Part shown: one piece after another, positions 32,155-41,692 of the stretch
How positions within the stretch are numbered: position 1 is the stretch's first letter
Layout of the letters: every line of letters starts with the position of its first letter
DNA from: Candidatus Fermentithermobacillaceae bacterium
GTDB taxonomy: Bacteria; Bacillota; Sulfobacillia; Fermentithermobacillales; DUSS01
DNA length: 64,000 nt
Direction of reading: 5' to 3'
NCBI GenBank assembly: GCA_012842495.1
Contig: DUSS01000045.1
Span: 134,634 to 198,633, forward strand
The notes under the pieces: model-generated
The model's database searches: none
The model's input: only the letters and a program-made list of their open reading frames with translations
Told to the model about the DNA's origin: nothing
Made by a program: the position numbers and the translations under genes

Positions 32155-33225
32155 ATGGGTGAAGATGACGTAGCTTTGTCTCCAACCACGAGGAATCTTA
32201 TTGATGAGATCGGAACGATAGAGAAAAGAGCTTTAGAAGAGCTCGAGGCGGTGTCATCCCAACAGGAACTCGAAGAGTTCCGCACGAGGTACCTGGGAAG
32301 GAAGGGACTGCTGACAGCGGTCCTCCGGCGTCTAGGGGAGCTTCCTCAACGGGAGCGACCAGCGGTGGGACAAAGAGCCAACGCCCTCAGGCAAAAACTC
32401 GAAGAGGAGATAACCCACCGGGATGAAGCGCTGAGGCGCGAGGCTCTCGCCAGGACTCTCGAGCGCGAGCAGCTGGACGTCACTTTGCCTGGCCTTCCTT
32501 TCCGCCGGGGTACGCTGCATCCTCTGACCCTTGCGCTAAGGGAAATCGTGGATATCTTTGCCGGCATGGGGTTCAGTGTTTTCGAAAGCCGGGAAGTGGA
32601 GACGGACGAGATGAACTTCGTATTCCTCAATATCCCGCCGGGACACCCGGCCAGAGACATGCAGGCGACGTTCTACGTCAATCCCGAGGTGGTGCTGCGA
32701 ACTCAGACGTCTCCCGGGCAAATAAGGGGTATGCGCACATACGAAGGCCGCTTGCCCGTCAGGTTCATTGTGCCGGGCAGGGTGTACCGGAGAGATCCTG
32801 CCGATGTTTCTCACCATCCGGTATTCCACCAGATCGAGGGAATAGCTGTAGATCGGGACATAAGTTTCCGCAACCTGGTATGGGTCCTGGAGGAGTTTGC
32901 CAGAAAGTTTTTCGGTCCTGATACTCGCATCCGGTTGCGTCCGAGTTACTTCCCGTTTACTGAACCCAGCGCCGACATGGAAGTGTCCTGCACCATTTGC
33001 CGCGGAAAGGGTTGCTCGGTTTGCAAGTACTCCGGGTGGCTGGAGGTGGCCGGAGCAGGGATGGTCCATCCCGTGGTCTTGAGAAACGGGGGGTACGATC
33101 CCGCCGAGGTGACAGGCTTTGCCTTCGGAATGGGCCTCGAACGCCTGACTATGCTCAAACTGGGAATCGATGATATTCGCTTGTTTTACTCGTGCGACAC
33201 GAGGTTCCTCAGCCAATTCGCTTAA
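32155..33225 (+). CDS. pheS: Phenylalanyl-tRNA synthetase alpha subunit
   Basis: At 356 residues it is of typical length. An N-terminal coiled coil (EFRTRYLGRKGLLTAVL) contacts tRNA. The class II catalytic core has YRRDPADVSHHPVFHQIEG (motif 2) and GFAFGMGLERLTMLKLGIDD (motif 3), plus the cysteine-rich CTICRGKGCSVCKYSGW insertion common in bacterial PheS. It charges tRNA-Phe as an alpha2-beta2 complex with PheT, encoded 88 bases downstream. Confidence 0.98.
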   Translation: MGEDDVALSPTTRNLIDEIGTIEKRALEELEAVSSQQELEEFRTRYLGRKGLLTAVLRRLGELPQRERPAVGQRANALRQKLEEEITHRDEALRREALARTLEREQLDVTLPGLPFRRGTLHPLTLALREIVDIFAGMGFSVFESREVETDEMNFVFLNIPPGHPARDMQATFYVNPEVVLRTQTSPGQIRGMRTYEGRLPVRFIVPGRVYRRDPADVSHHPVFHQIEGIAVDRDISFRNLVWVLEEFARKFFGPDTRIRLRPSYFPFTEPSADMEVSCTICRGKGCSVCKYSGWLEVAGAGMVHPVVLRNGGYDPAEVTGFAFGMGLERLTMLKLGIDDIRLFYSCDTRFLSQFA

Positions 33226-33313
33226 GGTCTGGTTAAATCGTCACCTGAATATTTAGGTCGCTATCCAGACAGTGTTAACTTGTGCAAATCGAGTGAGAAA
33301 GGGCGGATGAACT

Positions 33314-35830
33314 GTGAAAGTACCGTGGAAGTGGCTGACGGAGTATTGCCGGTCTCCGTGGTCGGTAAAAGAGACCGCGGAGCGGTTAACGATGGTAGGT
33401 GTCAGCGTCGAAAACGTGGTACACGACTCGTTTGAGGGAAAGGGCCTTGTCACAGCGAAGGTGGTTTCGGTGTCCCCCCATCCAGAGAGGCCCGGGCTCA
33501 GCGTCGGTTTCGTCGATGCTGGCGGCAGGACCTATACGGTCGTTTCGGGTGCGCCCGGGTTCAAGCCGGGGGTCGTAACAGCCTTCGCTCCGCCCGGATC
33601 CAAGATTCCTCGGAAGGGAAGTCAAAAAAAGCAAGGGCCGGGTGAGGACGGTTCCTCCAGGTCGGACTCAGAAACTTTTGAGGTGGTGGCCCGGGACATA
33701 CACGGGGTTCTTTCGGAAGGAATGGTGCTTTCTGTGAACGAAATCCTCACGGGCGAAGGGCCGCGACCTGGCGAAGACATAGTGATCTTCCCCGAGGGCA
33801 CTGCTTCAGGGCTTCCCCTTGACGAGTTTCTGGACCTCGATGACTATGTTTTTGAACTTGAGCTCACCCCGAGTTTTTCCCACTGCCTGTCCATCATAGG
33901 GGTGGCCATGGAGCTCAGCGCCATCTCCGGTGTTCCCGTACGCCTTCCCCAAACGCTTGCCTCGTGGTCCTTTCTCGATCCTGCAGGCTCACGCCAGGCA
34001 GAGGACGACCGTTCCGCCGGAGCTCACGAGAGCAAGGGCCAACGAGGGATGATCGAGGTGGTTCTGGAGGATCCGGACCTGTGCCCCTATTATGCTGGCA
34101 AGACCATCCTCGACGTGAAGTGGGGGTATTCTCCCATCGAGGTGGAACGGAGGCTCTACCTGGCCGGAATGAGACCCATAAACGCGCTGGTGGATGCCAC
34201 CAACTACGCCATGCTAGAGACGGGACAGCCGCTCCACGCTTTCGACCTGGACAAGCTCACGGGCGGCATCATTCAGGTGCGCCTGTCCCGTCCGGGGGAA
34301 TCCATAATGACGCTGGACGGAGTTCTGCGAGAGCTGCCCCCGGAGAGTCTCGTGATAGCTGACGCCCGCGGTCCCGTAGCTATCGCAGGTATCATGGGAG
34401 GCAAGGAAACGGAGGTTTCGGAGGCCACGCGCAACGTGTTTCTGGAATCGGCCTGGTTCAACCCAAAGAGCGTAAGGGCGACCTCGGTGCGCTTGGGGCT
34501 GCGGACCGAAGCTGAGATCCGGTTTGAAAAGGGTGTAGACCCCACGGCGCAGGTAGCTTGCGTCGAACGGGCTGCCGAGCTTATCACGCGGGTCTCGGGC
34601 GGTAAACCGGTGCCCGGCTGGTCACAAGCTCGGGCCGCCAAGCCACCTCGAAGGAAGAGCATGCTGGACTTAGGCTATCTCGAAAAAGTCCTCGGCAAGA
34701 GCATCGAAAAGGACCGGGTTGCAGGTGCCTTGAGGCGGCTCGGGTTTTCCGTCCTGGATAAGGGGGACGGCCTCGAAGTCTCAATCCCTCCCCGGAGGGT
34801 GGACGTCGCCGGACAGGTGGATCTGGTCGAGGAAGTAGCGAGACATCTCGGTTACGGGAATTTCCAGGGGCAGCCTTTGAAGGTGACGGTTTCACCCAAA
34901 GTCCCTGCCGGGGTCATCTATAAAGAACGCGTCCGGGACCTCCTTCGCTCTCTGGGAGGGAGCGAGGTGATGACCAATTCCCTGTGCGGCCCCGACGACA
35001 TCGCCGCTATGGGATGGGAGGCAGACGATCCTCGCGCGAACCCGGTGAAGCTGGAAAACCCCCTCACTTCGGATGAATCCTTGTTGAGGACCAGCCTGTT
35101 GCCTGGCTTGCTGAAAGGCCTGGAAACCAACAAACGGTATAAGGCTGCGGGGGCGATCATTTGGGAGATCGGGACGGTGTTCTTTCCTTCCAAAGAGGAG
35201 CTGCCCTTAGAGAAGCTTCAACTCGCCATCGCGGCGAGTGGCACTCTCGCGCCTAAAACGTGGAATGCGCTTCCCCTCGAAGCTGACTTTTACTACATGA
35301 AGGGCCTTGTCCAGTCGCTTTTGGGCGGCCTCGGGGTTGAGGATGTCGTGGTGGAAAAACGTGCCGGCATGCCTTTCCATCCCGGAAAGTCCTGCAAGGT
35401 ATTATCAAATGGCGTGACCTTAGGAGAAACGGGAGAAATACATCCCGTGGTCCTCGAAAAGTATGACCTGGACCGGAGGACCGCTCTCGCGTGGCTCGAC
35501 GTGGAAGCTCTAAGGGCCATGTCGCGGGAACCGCGATACCAGCCCGTTCCGAGATTCCCCAGAGTCGAGCGGGATTTGGCGGTCATTGCACCCGAGGAAC
35601 TGGAAGTGGGTGCAATCGAGCGTCTGGTGAAAAGGGAGGCCAAGCACCTGGTGGGCTTCAGAGTATTCGACCTCTGGAAAGGATCTCCCGTTCCTGCCGG
35701 TAAGAAGAGCATCGCGTTTTCCATGACCTTCGGGGCACCGGACAGGACCCTGACTGACGACGAGGTAACTTCGGAAATCGAGATGATCGTCAAGAAACTT
35801 GAGCAGGAACTAAACGTTACGTTACGGTAG
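33314..35830 (+). CDS. pheT: Phenylalanyl-tRNA synthetase beta subunit
   Basis: This 838-residue subunit has an N-terminal EMAP-like tRNA-binding domain with a low-complexity insertion (SQKKQGPGEDGSSRSDS). The B3/B4 editing region and B5 domain follow (VDATNYAMLETGQPLHAFD, IAGIMGGKETEVSE). A catalytic-like core and a C-terminal ferredoxin-fold anticodon-binding domain complete it (YQPVPRFPRVERDLAV). It starts with GTG and is cotranscribed with pheS. A hydrophilic insertion around residue 225 makes it slightly longer than usual. Confidence 0.97.
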   Translation: MKVPWKWLTEYCRSPWSVKETAERLTMVGVSVENVVHDSFEGKGLVTAKVVSVSPHPERPGLSVGFVDAGGRTYTVVSGAPGFKPGVVTAFAPPGSKIPRKGSQKKQGPGEDGSSRSDSETFEVVARDIHGVLSEGMVLSVNEILTGEGPRPGEDIVIFPEGTASGLPLDEFLDLDDYVFELELTPSFSHCLSIIGVAMELSAISGVPVRLPQTLASWSFLDPAGSRQAEDDRSAGAHESKGQRGMIEVVLEDPDLCPYYAGKTILDVKWGYSPIEVERRLYLAGMRPINALVDATNYAMLETGQPLHAFDLDKLTGGIIQVRLSRPGESIMTLDGVLRELPPESLVIADARGPVAIAGIMGGKETEVSEATRNVFLESAWFNPKSVRATSVRLGLRTEAEIRFEKGVDPTAQVACVERAAELITRVSGGKPVPGWSQARAAKPPRRKSMLDLGYLEKVLGKSIEKDRVAGALRRLGFSVLDKGDGLEVSIPPRRVDVAGQVDLVEEVARHLGYGNFQGQPLKVTVSPKVPAGVIYKERVRDLLRSLGGSEVMTNSLCGPDDIAAMGWEADDPRANPVKLENPLTSDESLLRTSLLPGLLKGLETNKRYKAAGAIIWEIGTVFFPSKEELPLEKLQLAIAASGTLAPKTWNALPLEADFYYMKGLVQSLLGGLGVEDVVVEKRAGMPFHPGKSCKVLSNGVTLGETGEIHPVVLEKYDLDRRTALAWLDVEALRAMSREPRYQPVPRFPRVERDLAVIAPEELEVGAIERLVKREAKHLVGFRVFDLWKGSPVPAGKKSIAFSMTFGAPDRTLTDDEVTSEIEMIVKKLEQELNVTLR

Positions 35831-35851
35831 TGGTGTATGGGAGCCCATGGC

Positions 35852-37591
35852 ATGGACAACTTGACCGTCGCCAGCATGTTGCGGGAGATCTCGGCGCTTT
35901 TGGCGGTGAAGGGCGAAGACCCGTTCAAAGTCCGGTCCTACGAAAAGGCCGCCGACAGCATCGAGTACCTCAATCGCCCTCTTTCCGAGATCGTGGCTGA
36001 GGGGGGCCTTTTGGATATACCGGGGATAGGCAAAAACCTCGCTCCGAAGATCGAGGAAATGGTCAGGACCGGGAGATCAAGCTTTCTCGAGAAGCTCAAA
36101 ACCGAAGTCCCCGAGAGCGTCCTCGAACTCCTCATGGTGCCAGGTATCGGTCCCAAGACCGCGCACATGCTGTTTCGCGATCTCGGTATCGTGAGCCTTG
36201 CCGGGTTGGAGGAGGGGCTTACCCGGGGTTCCCTCCATAATCTGCCGGGACTCGGGCCGAAGAGGGTGGAGCTCATTTCGAAAGGCGTTGCGGAGGTTAA
36301 GAAGTATTTGGGCAAGACCCTTCTGGGCATCGCCCTTCCTCTGGGAGAAGAGTTAGTCTCCCGCCTGCGGGCGGAGGGATTTCGCTGCGAAATGGTGGGT
36401 GAGGTGAGGCGAAGGACGCCCGTTGTGTCCCGGCTGGAGCTGCTCCTGTGCGTGAACGGTGGTGAAAAACCCGCTTGCTCCGGAGAACTACGGGATCGGT
36501 GTTTACCCCGCGTGGAAGAGGTCCTCGGTGTGAGGCTGGAATGGCAAAGGGATAATGACGGGCTCATTCGGGGCCGGTCCTTGGGTCCAGGTTTGAAAAT
36601 GGAGGTCTCCTTTTGTCCCCCGGAGGAGTTCGGGCTATGGACGCTGATCCTAACTGGAGAAGAGGGATACGTTTCCCACGTCAAGGACGTTCTGGCGGAG
36701 AGTGGGTGTGCCGTCGTCCGCGGTGGGCTAAAAAAAGGCAATGGCACCGAGGTTCTTCCGGTCCCTGATGAGGCGACTCTGTTCACCATTGCAGGTCTTC
36801 GCCCCGTACCTCCTGAAATCAGGCACCGCCCGGAGATGTGGAGGGAAGTGGAGGACCGGGGATTCAAGCTGGTTTCTATATCTGACATCCGTGGAGACCT
36901 GCATGTCCATACGACCTGGAGCGACGGGGTGATGAGCATAGAGGAAGCCGTCGGGGAGTGCCGGCGTCTCGGTTACGAGTACGTTGCCATCACCGACCAC
37001 GCTACGAGGATTTCGTTTATTCAGGGACTTGACTCCGTCCGGATCCGTCTCCAGGCGGAGGAAATAGCCCGCACAAGTTGCCTTTTCCCCGATATTTCGC
37101 TGATCAGGGGAGTCGAGGTGGACATTTTAAAGGACGGCAGCTTGAGCTTGCCCGAAGAGGAGCTCAGGCAGGTCGAGTTGGTAATAGCTTCGATTCACCA
37201 GGGGTTTGAGCCACCCGACGTCTATCTCGAAAGGCTCAAAGAGGCGGCCTCTAATCCCTTCGTGCACGTCATCGGGCATCCAACCGGCCGGAAAATGGGG
37301 AGGAGGCCGCCGGCTATCGTCGACATCCAGCCGCTTCTTGAGATATGCAGCAAGACGGGAACTTGCCTCGAAGTAAACGCTTCCCCCGACCGGCTGGATC
37401 TGGACGAGGAAGCTGTGCGGCTGGCCTGGAAAGCTGGGGTCAAGCTGGTGGTTGCCACGGACGCCCATTCGGTTCGGGGGCTTTCGGATATGCGCTACGG
37501 GGTGGATGCGTGTTTCAGAAGAGCCGGCCTCCCCCCCGATGCAGTGATCAACTCAAGACCTTTGAGCGAATGGTTTCCCCTCAAAAGCTGA
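35852..37591 (+). CDS. PolX-like protein: degenerate family X polymerase fused to PHP domain
   Basis: The 579-residue protein follows the bacterial PolX layout: HhH region (LLDIPGIGKNLAPKIEEM, LMVPGIGPKTA), palm/thumb, then a C-terminal PHP phosphoesterase with intact motifs (GDLHVHTTWSDG, ITDHA, GVEVDI, HPTGR, LEVNASP, ATDAHS). The polymerase palm is degenerate. The signature GS-RR...D-D reads GEVRRRTPVVSRLELLL, so the two metal-binding Asp become R194 and E196. The third is E251 (GLKMEVSF). It should lack nucleotidyl transfer but may keep PHP 3'-5' exonuclease or other phosphoesterase activity. ATG 35852 has GGGAG eight bases upstream; 35837 is an alternative. Confidence 0.85.
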   Translation: MDNLTVASMLREISALLAVKGEDPFKVRSYEKAADSIEYLNRPLSEIVAEGGLLDIPGIGKNLAPKIEEMVRTGRSSFLEKLKTEVPESVLELLMVPGIGPKTAHMLFRDLGIVSLAGLEEGLTRGSLHNLPGLGPKRVELISKGVAEVKKYLGKTLLGIALPLGEELVSRLRAEGFRCEMVGEVRRRTPVVSRLELLLCVNGGEKPACSGELRDRCLPRVEEVLGVRLEWQRDNDGLIRGRSLGPGLKMEVSFCPPEEFGLWTLILTGEEGYVSHVKDVLAESGCAVVRGGLKKGNGTEVLPVPDEATLFTIAGLRPVPPEIRHRPEMWREVEDRGFKLVSISDIRGDLHVHTTWSDGVMSIEEAVGECRRLGYEYVAITDHATRISFIQGLDSVRIRLQAEEIARTSCLFPDISLIRGVEVDILKDGSLSLPEEELRQVELVIASIHQGFEPPDVYLERLKEAASNPFVHVIGHPTGRKMGRRPPAIVDIQPLLEICSKTGTCLEVNASPDRLDLDEEAVRLAWKAGVKLVVATDAHSVRGLSDMRYGVDACFRRAGLPPDAVINSRPLSEWFPLKS

Positions 37592-37944
37592 CCGGGTTCC
37601 CTCAACTTCGCGGGCTGGGACGGCCTTGATGCCCGATGTGCCTCACACTCACCTTACCTGTGTCTGCGCCGATGCTTCCGGCCCCGTCGTCGAAGCCCCG
37701 TGGGATACGTAATGGCATTGTCGGCTCGACCGGCAGCCTGTAGCGGGAAACTCTTATGAATTAGCACGGCGTCTTCCTCGGAATACCTGATCCTCGCCGT
37801 TCATAGATTTCTCTCGGACCTGCCCGGTACGGATTGGTTCACTGGAATCCGGGTGGAGTCGCGCGAGCATTCCCGCACGGTGCCCGGCCCAAGAGCCTTC
37901 AGAGCGCCGTGGCGGGACATTCCAGTATCTGGAGGACGGGCGCG
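37592..37944. other. Intergenic region of about 350 bases, no gene seen
   Basis: No convincing ORF, RNA motif or repeat was found on either strand. It probably contains the promoter of the L,D-transpeptidase gene, although no clear -35/-10 pair stands out. Confidence 0.4.
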
Positions 37945-38946
37945 ATGAGGCGGACGAGAGGTTTTCTGCTTCCGACGTTCTGCAAAGGGTTGTACCCCAT
38001 ATCCCGCTATAAGACTTTGAAGGTTGCGCTCGTGATAAGCCTCATGTTTAGTATCTGGGCAATCCTGGGAGCGTCGGGCCTACCCCGGAAGGTCCCGGAC
38101 TACCTGGCGGTGCATGAAACGGACGAACCTCTGGTCCCGTCGAAACCGCCAATGGTTCGTCACGACGTGCTCGAACTGAAGATCCGTCTCAGGGACCTGA
38201 ACTTTTACTCAGGACCTATCGATGAAGTGTACGATTCCCTCTGCGTTTCCTCGGTGAAAGAGTTTCAAAGGAGGAACTGGCTCGATCCCACGGGGGTTGT
38301 GGACCGCAATACCTGGAAAGCTTTGGCCGCGGGGATCAAAGCTCCCCCTGTTCAGGCAAGGGCACCCTTTCGCGAGGGCGAAATCAGCCTGTACATCGAC
38401 ACCGAAAGGCTTGAACTTACCGTGCTCATCGACGGTCAACCCTGGAAAACGTACCCGGTGGCCGTAGGAAGGTGGAATTCGATGACACCGGTGGGCGAGT
38501 GGAAAGTGGTGGACAAGGGTTATGAGACGGGTGGGGCTTATGGGACCAGGTGGATGGCTTTGGATGTTCCCTGGGGAGGATATGGCATCCACGGGACCAA
38601 CAGGCCCTGGTCGATAGGGAGCTATGCGAGTTTAGGTTGCGTCCGGATGTTTAACGAGCACATCGAAGAGATCTTCGACATAATTCCCATTGGTACCAGG
38701 GTCAAGATAGTCGGCTTCCGCCCGCCGTTACGTTTTGAAGGGCCTCTGCATCCGGGATCCGTAGGGCCAGAAGTCGTAAGGCTGCAGGAAGCTTTAAGGG
38801 AATTCGGCTTCGATGCCGGACCACTGGACGGGCGGTACGGGCCCATGACAGAGGCGCAGGTTAGGGATGTAAGGTCTCTTTTCGGGCTGAGTTGGGGAGG
38901 CGGGGCCGACGGGGACCTCTACGTGCTTATCGGAGTCGAAAACTAG
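37945..38946 (+). CDS. L,D-transpeptidase (YkuD) with two peptidoglycan-binding domains
   Basis: The 333-residue protein has an N-terminal signal/anchor helix (LKVALVISLMFSIWAIL). A PG_binding_1 domain (KIRLRDLNFYSGPIDEVYD) is followed by a YkuD catalytic domain with the active site YGIHGTNRP ... ASLGCVRM (His and Cys). A second PG_binding_1 domain (VRLQEALREFGFDAGPLDG) ends the protein. It would form 3-3 or related peptide cross-links in peptidoglycan, at the cell surface or spore cortex. ATG 37945 follows GGAGGAC; the longer frame from 37834 lacks a site. Confidence 0.85.
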   Translation: MRRTRGFLLPTFCKGLYPISRYKTLKVALVISLMFSIWAILGASGLPRKVPDYLAVHETDEPLVPSKPPMVRHDVLELKIRLRDLNFYSGPIDEVYDSLCVSSVKEFQRRNWLDPTGVVDRNTWKALAAGIKAPPVQARAPFREGEISLYIDTERLELTVLIDGQPWKTYPVAVGRWNSMTPVGEWKVVDKGYETGGAYGTRWMALDVPWGGYGIHGTNRPWSIGSYASLGCVRMFNEHIEEIFDIIPIGTRVKIVGFRPPLRFEGPLHPGSVGPEVVRLQEALREFGFDAGPLDGRYGPMTEAQVRDVRSLFGLSWGGGADGDLYVLIGVEN

Positions 38947-38984
38947 AAAGCAGGGCCGCACGAGGGGTGCTTTGGGAGGGGGGT

Positions 38985-40283
38985 GTGAAGGCGGTGAACT
39001 TCCTGGTCAGTTCCGGAAGGAACCGCGGGCCCCGTTTCGGTCTCGCCGTCCTTCTGGCAGTGAACCTCCTTATTTTGATATGCCCTGGGTGTGCCAGGCA
39101 GATGCCGCAGAAGTCAGAGGGGCAGGTCCCGGTTCTGCCTCCAGGACAGGAGATCGTGGTATGGGAAATGAAGCAGCCGCACTTTCCAGGGTCCAGGCCG
39201 TACGAAGAGGAAGTTCAAAGGGTATGTGAACAATTCCAACAGAAGACGGGCATACGGGTTAAGCTCGTATTCGTAAGCAGGTGGGAGCTTCCGGATGCTC
39301 TCCTGAAAGCCAGGGAGGAATCCAAACTTCCGGACGTACTGTTCAGCGGCGAGTTTCCCTGCCTGACGGGGCTGGAAAGGGACTTGGCCGGTATTTTAGA
39401 TGCAGGGCAGTATCAGGAAACGGCTTTAGCCGCGTGGACCCGGGGCGGGCGGATCATGGGGATTCCTTCTGCGATTCTGTGGTTCGGCATAGCCGCGCGG
39501 AAAGACGTTTTGAATTCGCAACAAGGGGAGCCCGGCGACTTCCGAACCGATCCATCGACCCTAAACGGTCTACTACGATCCCTGGGAGTGCTTCCCACTT
39601 CCGAGGCGTTCATGCAGATCGCGACCCACGAGCTTTCGGGCCGGCACCGGGCTCCCCGGGAAATCGCCTCCTTTGTGTCGTGGATAAAGATGAACGTTTC
39701 CGAATCCGAACAGGAGTTTTGTCTTCAGCGCTTCAAGCGCGGGGACATTCAGGGCATTTACGGGGTGACCCCTTACATTTTTAAGTGGCTCAGAATTTCC
39801 TCAGAGCCCGGAAGTTCTGGGGAGCCCGTGCTTGTTCCCCTGATTTTCGAAAAGGGAGATACTGGCTTCGGGTTTACTGTGCCGGGCTACCTGATCCTTA
39901 GTGGCGCCGAACCGAAGCTTAAAGCGTCGGCGGAACTTGGTAAGCTCCTCGCCCAGAACTACGGCCGGTGGGGGGCGCGCGCTCTAGGCCTGATACCTGC
40001 GAGGATTGAGGATCTGCCCATTTTCACGCTGGAAAGCGGGTTCACGAGAGAGGAAAGATCCCACCTCCTGAAAATCCTCGATTTAACCGGTATTCCCCTT
40101 TCGCCTCAGGACGCCGGGGTAGAGGGGGTAGCCGCGGATGCTGGTCTTGACGATCTCTTTACCCGCTACAAATGTCTTGAGGAACTTGCCGGGGTACTTT
40201 CCAGCTACTTTTCCGGCAACCTGATCGACGATGGACTCGCCGAAGAAATTGCCCACGCACTCGAAGGCAATACTAGTCGTTAG
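38985..40283 (+). CDS. Extracellular solute-binding lipoprotein, orphan
   Basis: This 432-residue protein has a lipoprotein signal (LAVLLAVNLLILICPGC), with the Cys in a slightly unusual lipobox (ICPGC). It has the features of family 1 (sugar-type) binding proteins: IVVWEMKQPH, then VCEQFQQKTGIRVKLVFV, LPDVLFSGEFP and a late GFTVPGYLIL. ABC permease and ATPase genes are absent nearby, so it may serve a transporter elsewhere or act as a sensor partner. GTG 38985 follows GGGAGGGGGG. It lies 38 bases after the transpeptidase gene. Confidence 0.75.
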   Translation: MKAVNFLVSSGRNRGPRFGLAVLLAVNLLILICPGCARQMPQKSEGQVPVLPPGQEIVVWEMKQPHFPGSRPYEEEVQRVCEQFQQKTGIRVKLVFVSRWELPDALLKAREESKLPDVLFSGEFPCLTGLERDLAGILDAGQYQETALAAWTRGGRIMGIPSAILWFGIAARKDVLNSQQGEPGDFRTDPSTLNGLLRSLGVLPTSEAFMQIATHELSGRHRAPREIASFVSWIKMNVSESEQEFCLQRFKRGDIQGIYGVTPYIFKWLRISSEPGSSGEPVLVPLIFEKGDTGFGFTVPGYLILSGAEPKLKASAELGKLLAQNYGRWGARALGLIPARIEDLPIFTLESGFTREERSHLLKILDLTGIPLSPQDAGVEGVAADAGLDDLFTRYKCLEELAGVLSSYFSGNLIDDGLAEEIAHALEGNTSR

Positions 40284-40336
40284 AAGCTCAGGAAAGGCCG
40301 TGGTCTAGTTTAGTACGAAGGAAGGACGCTTTTGGG

Positions 40337-40948
40337 TTGGAAGTACTCAAGGACATACCTTTAATGGTCATGCGGTCTATCGTCATGTATCTTCTCGCGC
40401 TGGTAGCCGTGAGGTTTATGGGGAAACGGTCGATAGGACAGCTCGCTCCGTTCGACCTGGTAGTCATAATCATCATGGGCTCGGTTGCCGCTCTTCCTCT
40501 AGAGGAGCCATCGATCCATCCGATCAAGGGCATAGTGCCGATAATAGTTATGTCCGGGCTTCAGTACATACTCAGCGTCATCAATATGCACTGGCGAGAG
40601 GCGGAGAAGGTGACGCAGGGTATGTCGACCCCCCTCATAATGAACGGGCAAATCCTCCATGAAAACTTAAAGAGGGAGCGGGTTTCCCTTGCGGACCTGC
40701 ACATAGTGTTGAGACAGCAAGGCGCCGATAGGGTGGAAGACGTGGCCCTGGCAGTGCTGGAACCCACTGGGGAAGTGAGCGTGATCAAGAAGAAAGAAGC
40801 TCAGCCCGTGACGCCGAGGGATATGGATCTCATGACGTTATCCCGGGTAGATACGGTGCGACAGCAAATGCACGACCGGCTTGTCGTGCAGTACAGGGAC
40901 CTTTCGCGCGATTTCACGAGGACACGGAAGCTCCGGGGTCGAACTTAA
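40337..40948 (+). CDS. DUF421 (YetF-like) membrane protein
   Basis: The 203-residue protein has two to three N-terminal membrane helices (IVMYLLALVAVRFMGKRS, FDLVVIIIMGSVAALPL) and a cytoplasmic DUF421 domain (STPLIMNGQILHENLKRERVS, LHIVLRQQGADRVEDVALAV). The KRSIGQLAPFDLVV start is diagnostic. YetF-type proteins are frequent in spore formers, and several are linked to spore germination or envelope functions, but the mechanism is unsettled. TTG 40337 is the likely start. It lies 20 bases before the thioredoxin-like gene. Confidence 0.85.
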   Translation: MEVLKDIPLMVMRSIVMYLLALVAVRFMGKRSIGQLAPFDLVVIIIMGSVAALPLEEPSIHPIKGIVPIIVMSGLQYILSVINMHWREAEKVTQGMSTPLIMNGQILHENLKRERVSLADLHIVLRQQGADRVEDVALAVLEPTGEVSVIKKKEAQPVTPRDMDLMTLSRVDTVRQQMHDRLVVQYRDLSRDFTRTRKLRGRT

Positions 40949-40968
40949 AGCCTCGGAGGTGAAGCTGT

Positions 40969-41535
40969 TTGATTCCCCAACGGTTTCAAGAGGGATTATC
41001 CTTCGAACAGTATTTAACCCATTCTTCTATGAACGTGCCCACTATGCGGGAAAACTTCAACGAAACAGAGCCCGGACAGGCTTCTGCCCAGTATTTCGAA
41101 GGACTGTGCCGCAAGCTTGAGCCGGCCGCAATCCGGGTTCTGGCTTTGTCCGAGGACTGGTGCGGCGACTGCGTGGAGAACGTGCCCATCGTGGCGAAGC
41201 TGGCCCACCTATACCCGGTTTTCGAGCTCCGAATCTTCCCCCGGGACGAAAATCTCGATATCATGGACCAGTACCTCACCGAAGGGAAGAGGGTCATTCC
41301 CGTATTCGTGTTTTTCGACGAGGCGGGGGAGGAAATCGGCAGGTTCATCGAACGTCCGAAGGGGGCTCACCGTTTCCTCCAGGAATTCATGCAAAGTCAC
41401 CCTGCTCAGGAGGAAGCTGAAAGAAGGCAAATCATTTACAGGGCCCGGAGCGAGCTCCGCAAGTTGTACAAGGCGGGGCTTCGGGAGCAGACCATAGGGG
41501 AAATCAGGTCGATCCTTGAGAAGCGTTATCCCTGA
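40969..41535 (+). CDS. Thioredoxin-family protein (WCGDC motif)
   Basis: This 188-residue thioredoxin-fold protein has the redox motif ALSEDWCGDCVENVPI and the cis-proline segment VIPVFVFFDEAGEEIGRF. The WCGDC active site marks a Firmicutes cytosolic thioredoxin-like family, often annotated as thioredoxin or thioredoxin-like reductant. The N-terminal 55 residues and a C-terminal helical tail extend beyond a plain thioredoxin. TTG 40969 follows GGAGGTG. Physiological partners are unknown. Confidence 0.82.
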   Translation: MIPQRFQEGLSFEQYLTHSSMNVPTMRENFNETEPGQASAQYFEGLCRKLEPAAIRVLALSEDWCGDCVENVPIVAKLAHLYPVFELRIFPRDENLDIMDQYLTEGKRVIPVFVFFDEAGEEIGRFIERPKGAHRFLQEFMQSHPAQEEAERRQIIYRARSELRKLYKAGLREQTIGEIRSILEKRYP

Positions 41536-41692
41536 TGAGGCGGCGTGCGCGTCCAATGGACAGGTACGGCGCGGACAACGCAGCCGGTCCCATCTAAACC
41601 CGAAACCACTCCGCTCAGGACAGGAGCGGGTCGTAAGATGGGGAGACCTCCGGGCCTCGACCGTTTTAGGGAGAAAGAGGAGACTTCGACTG

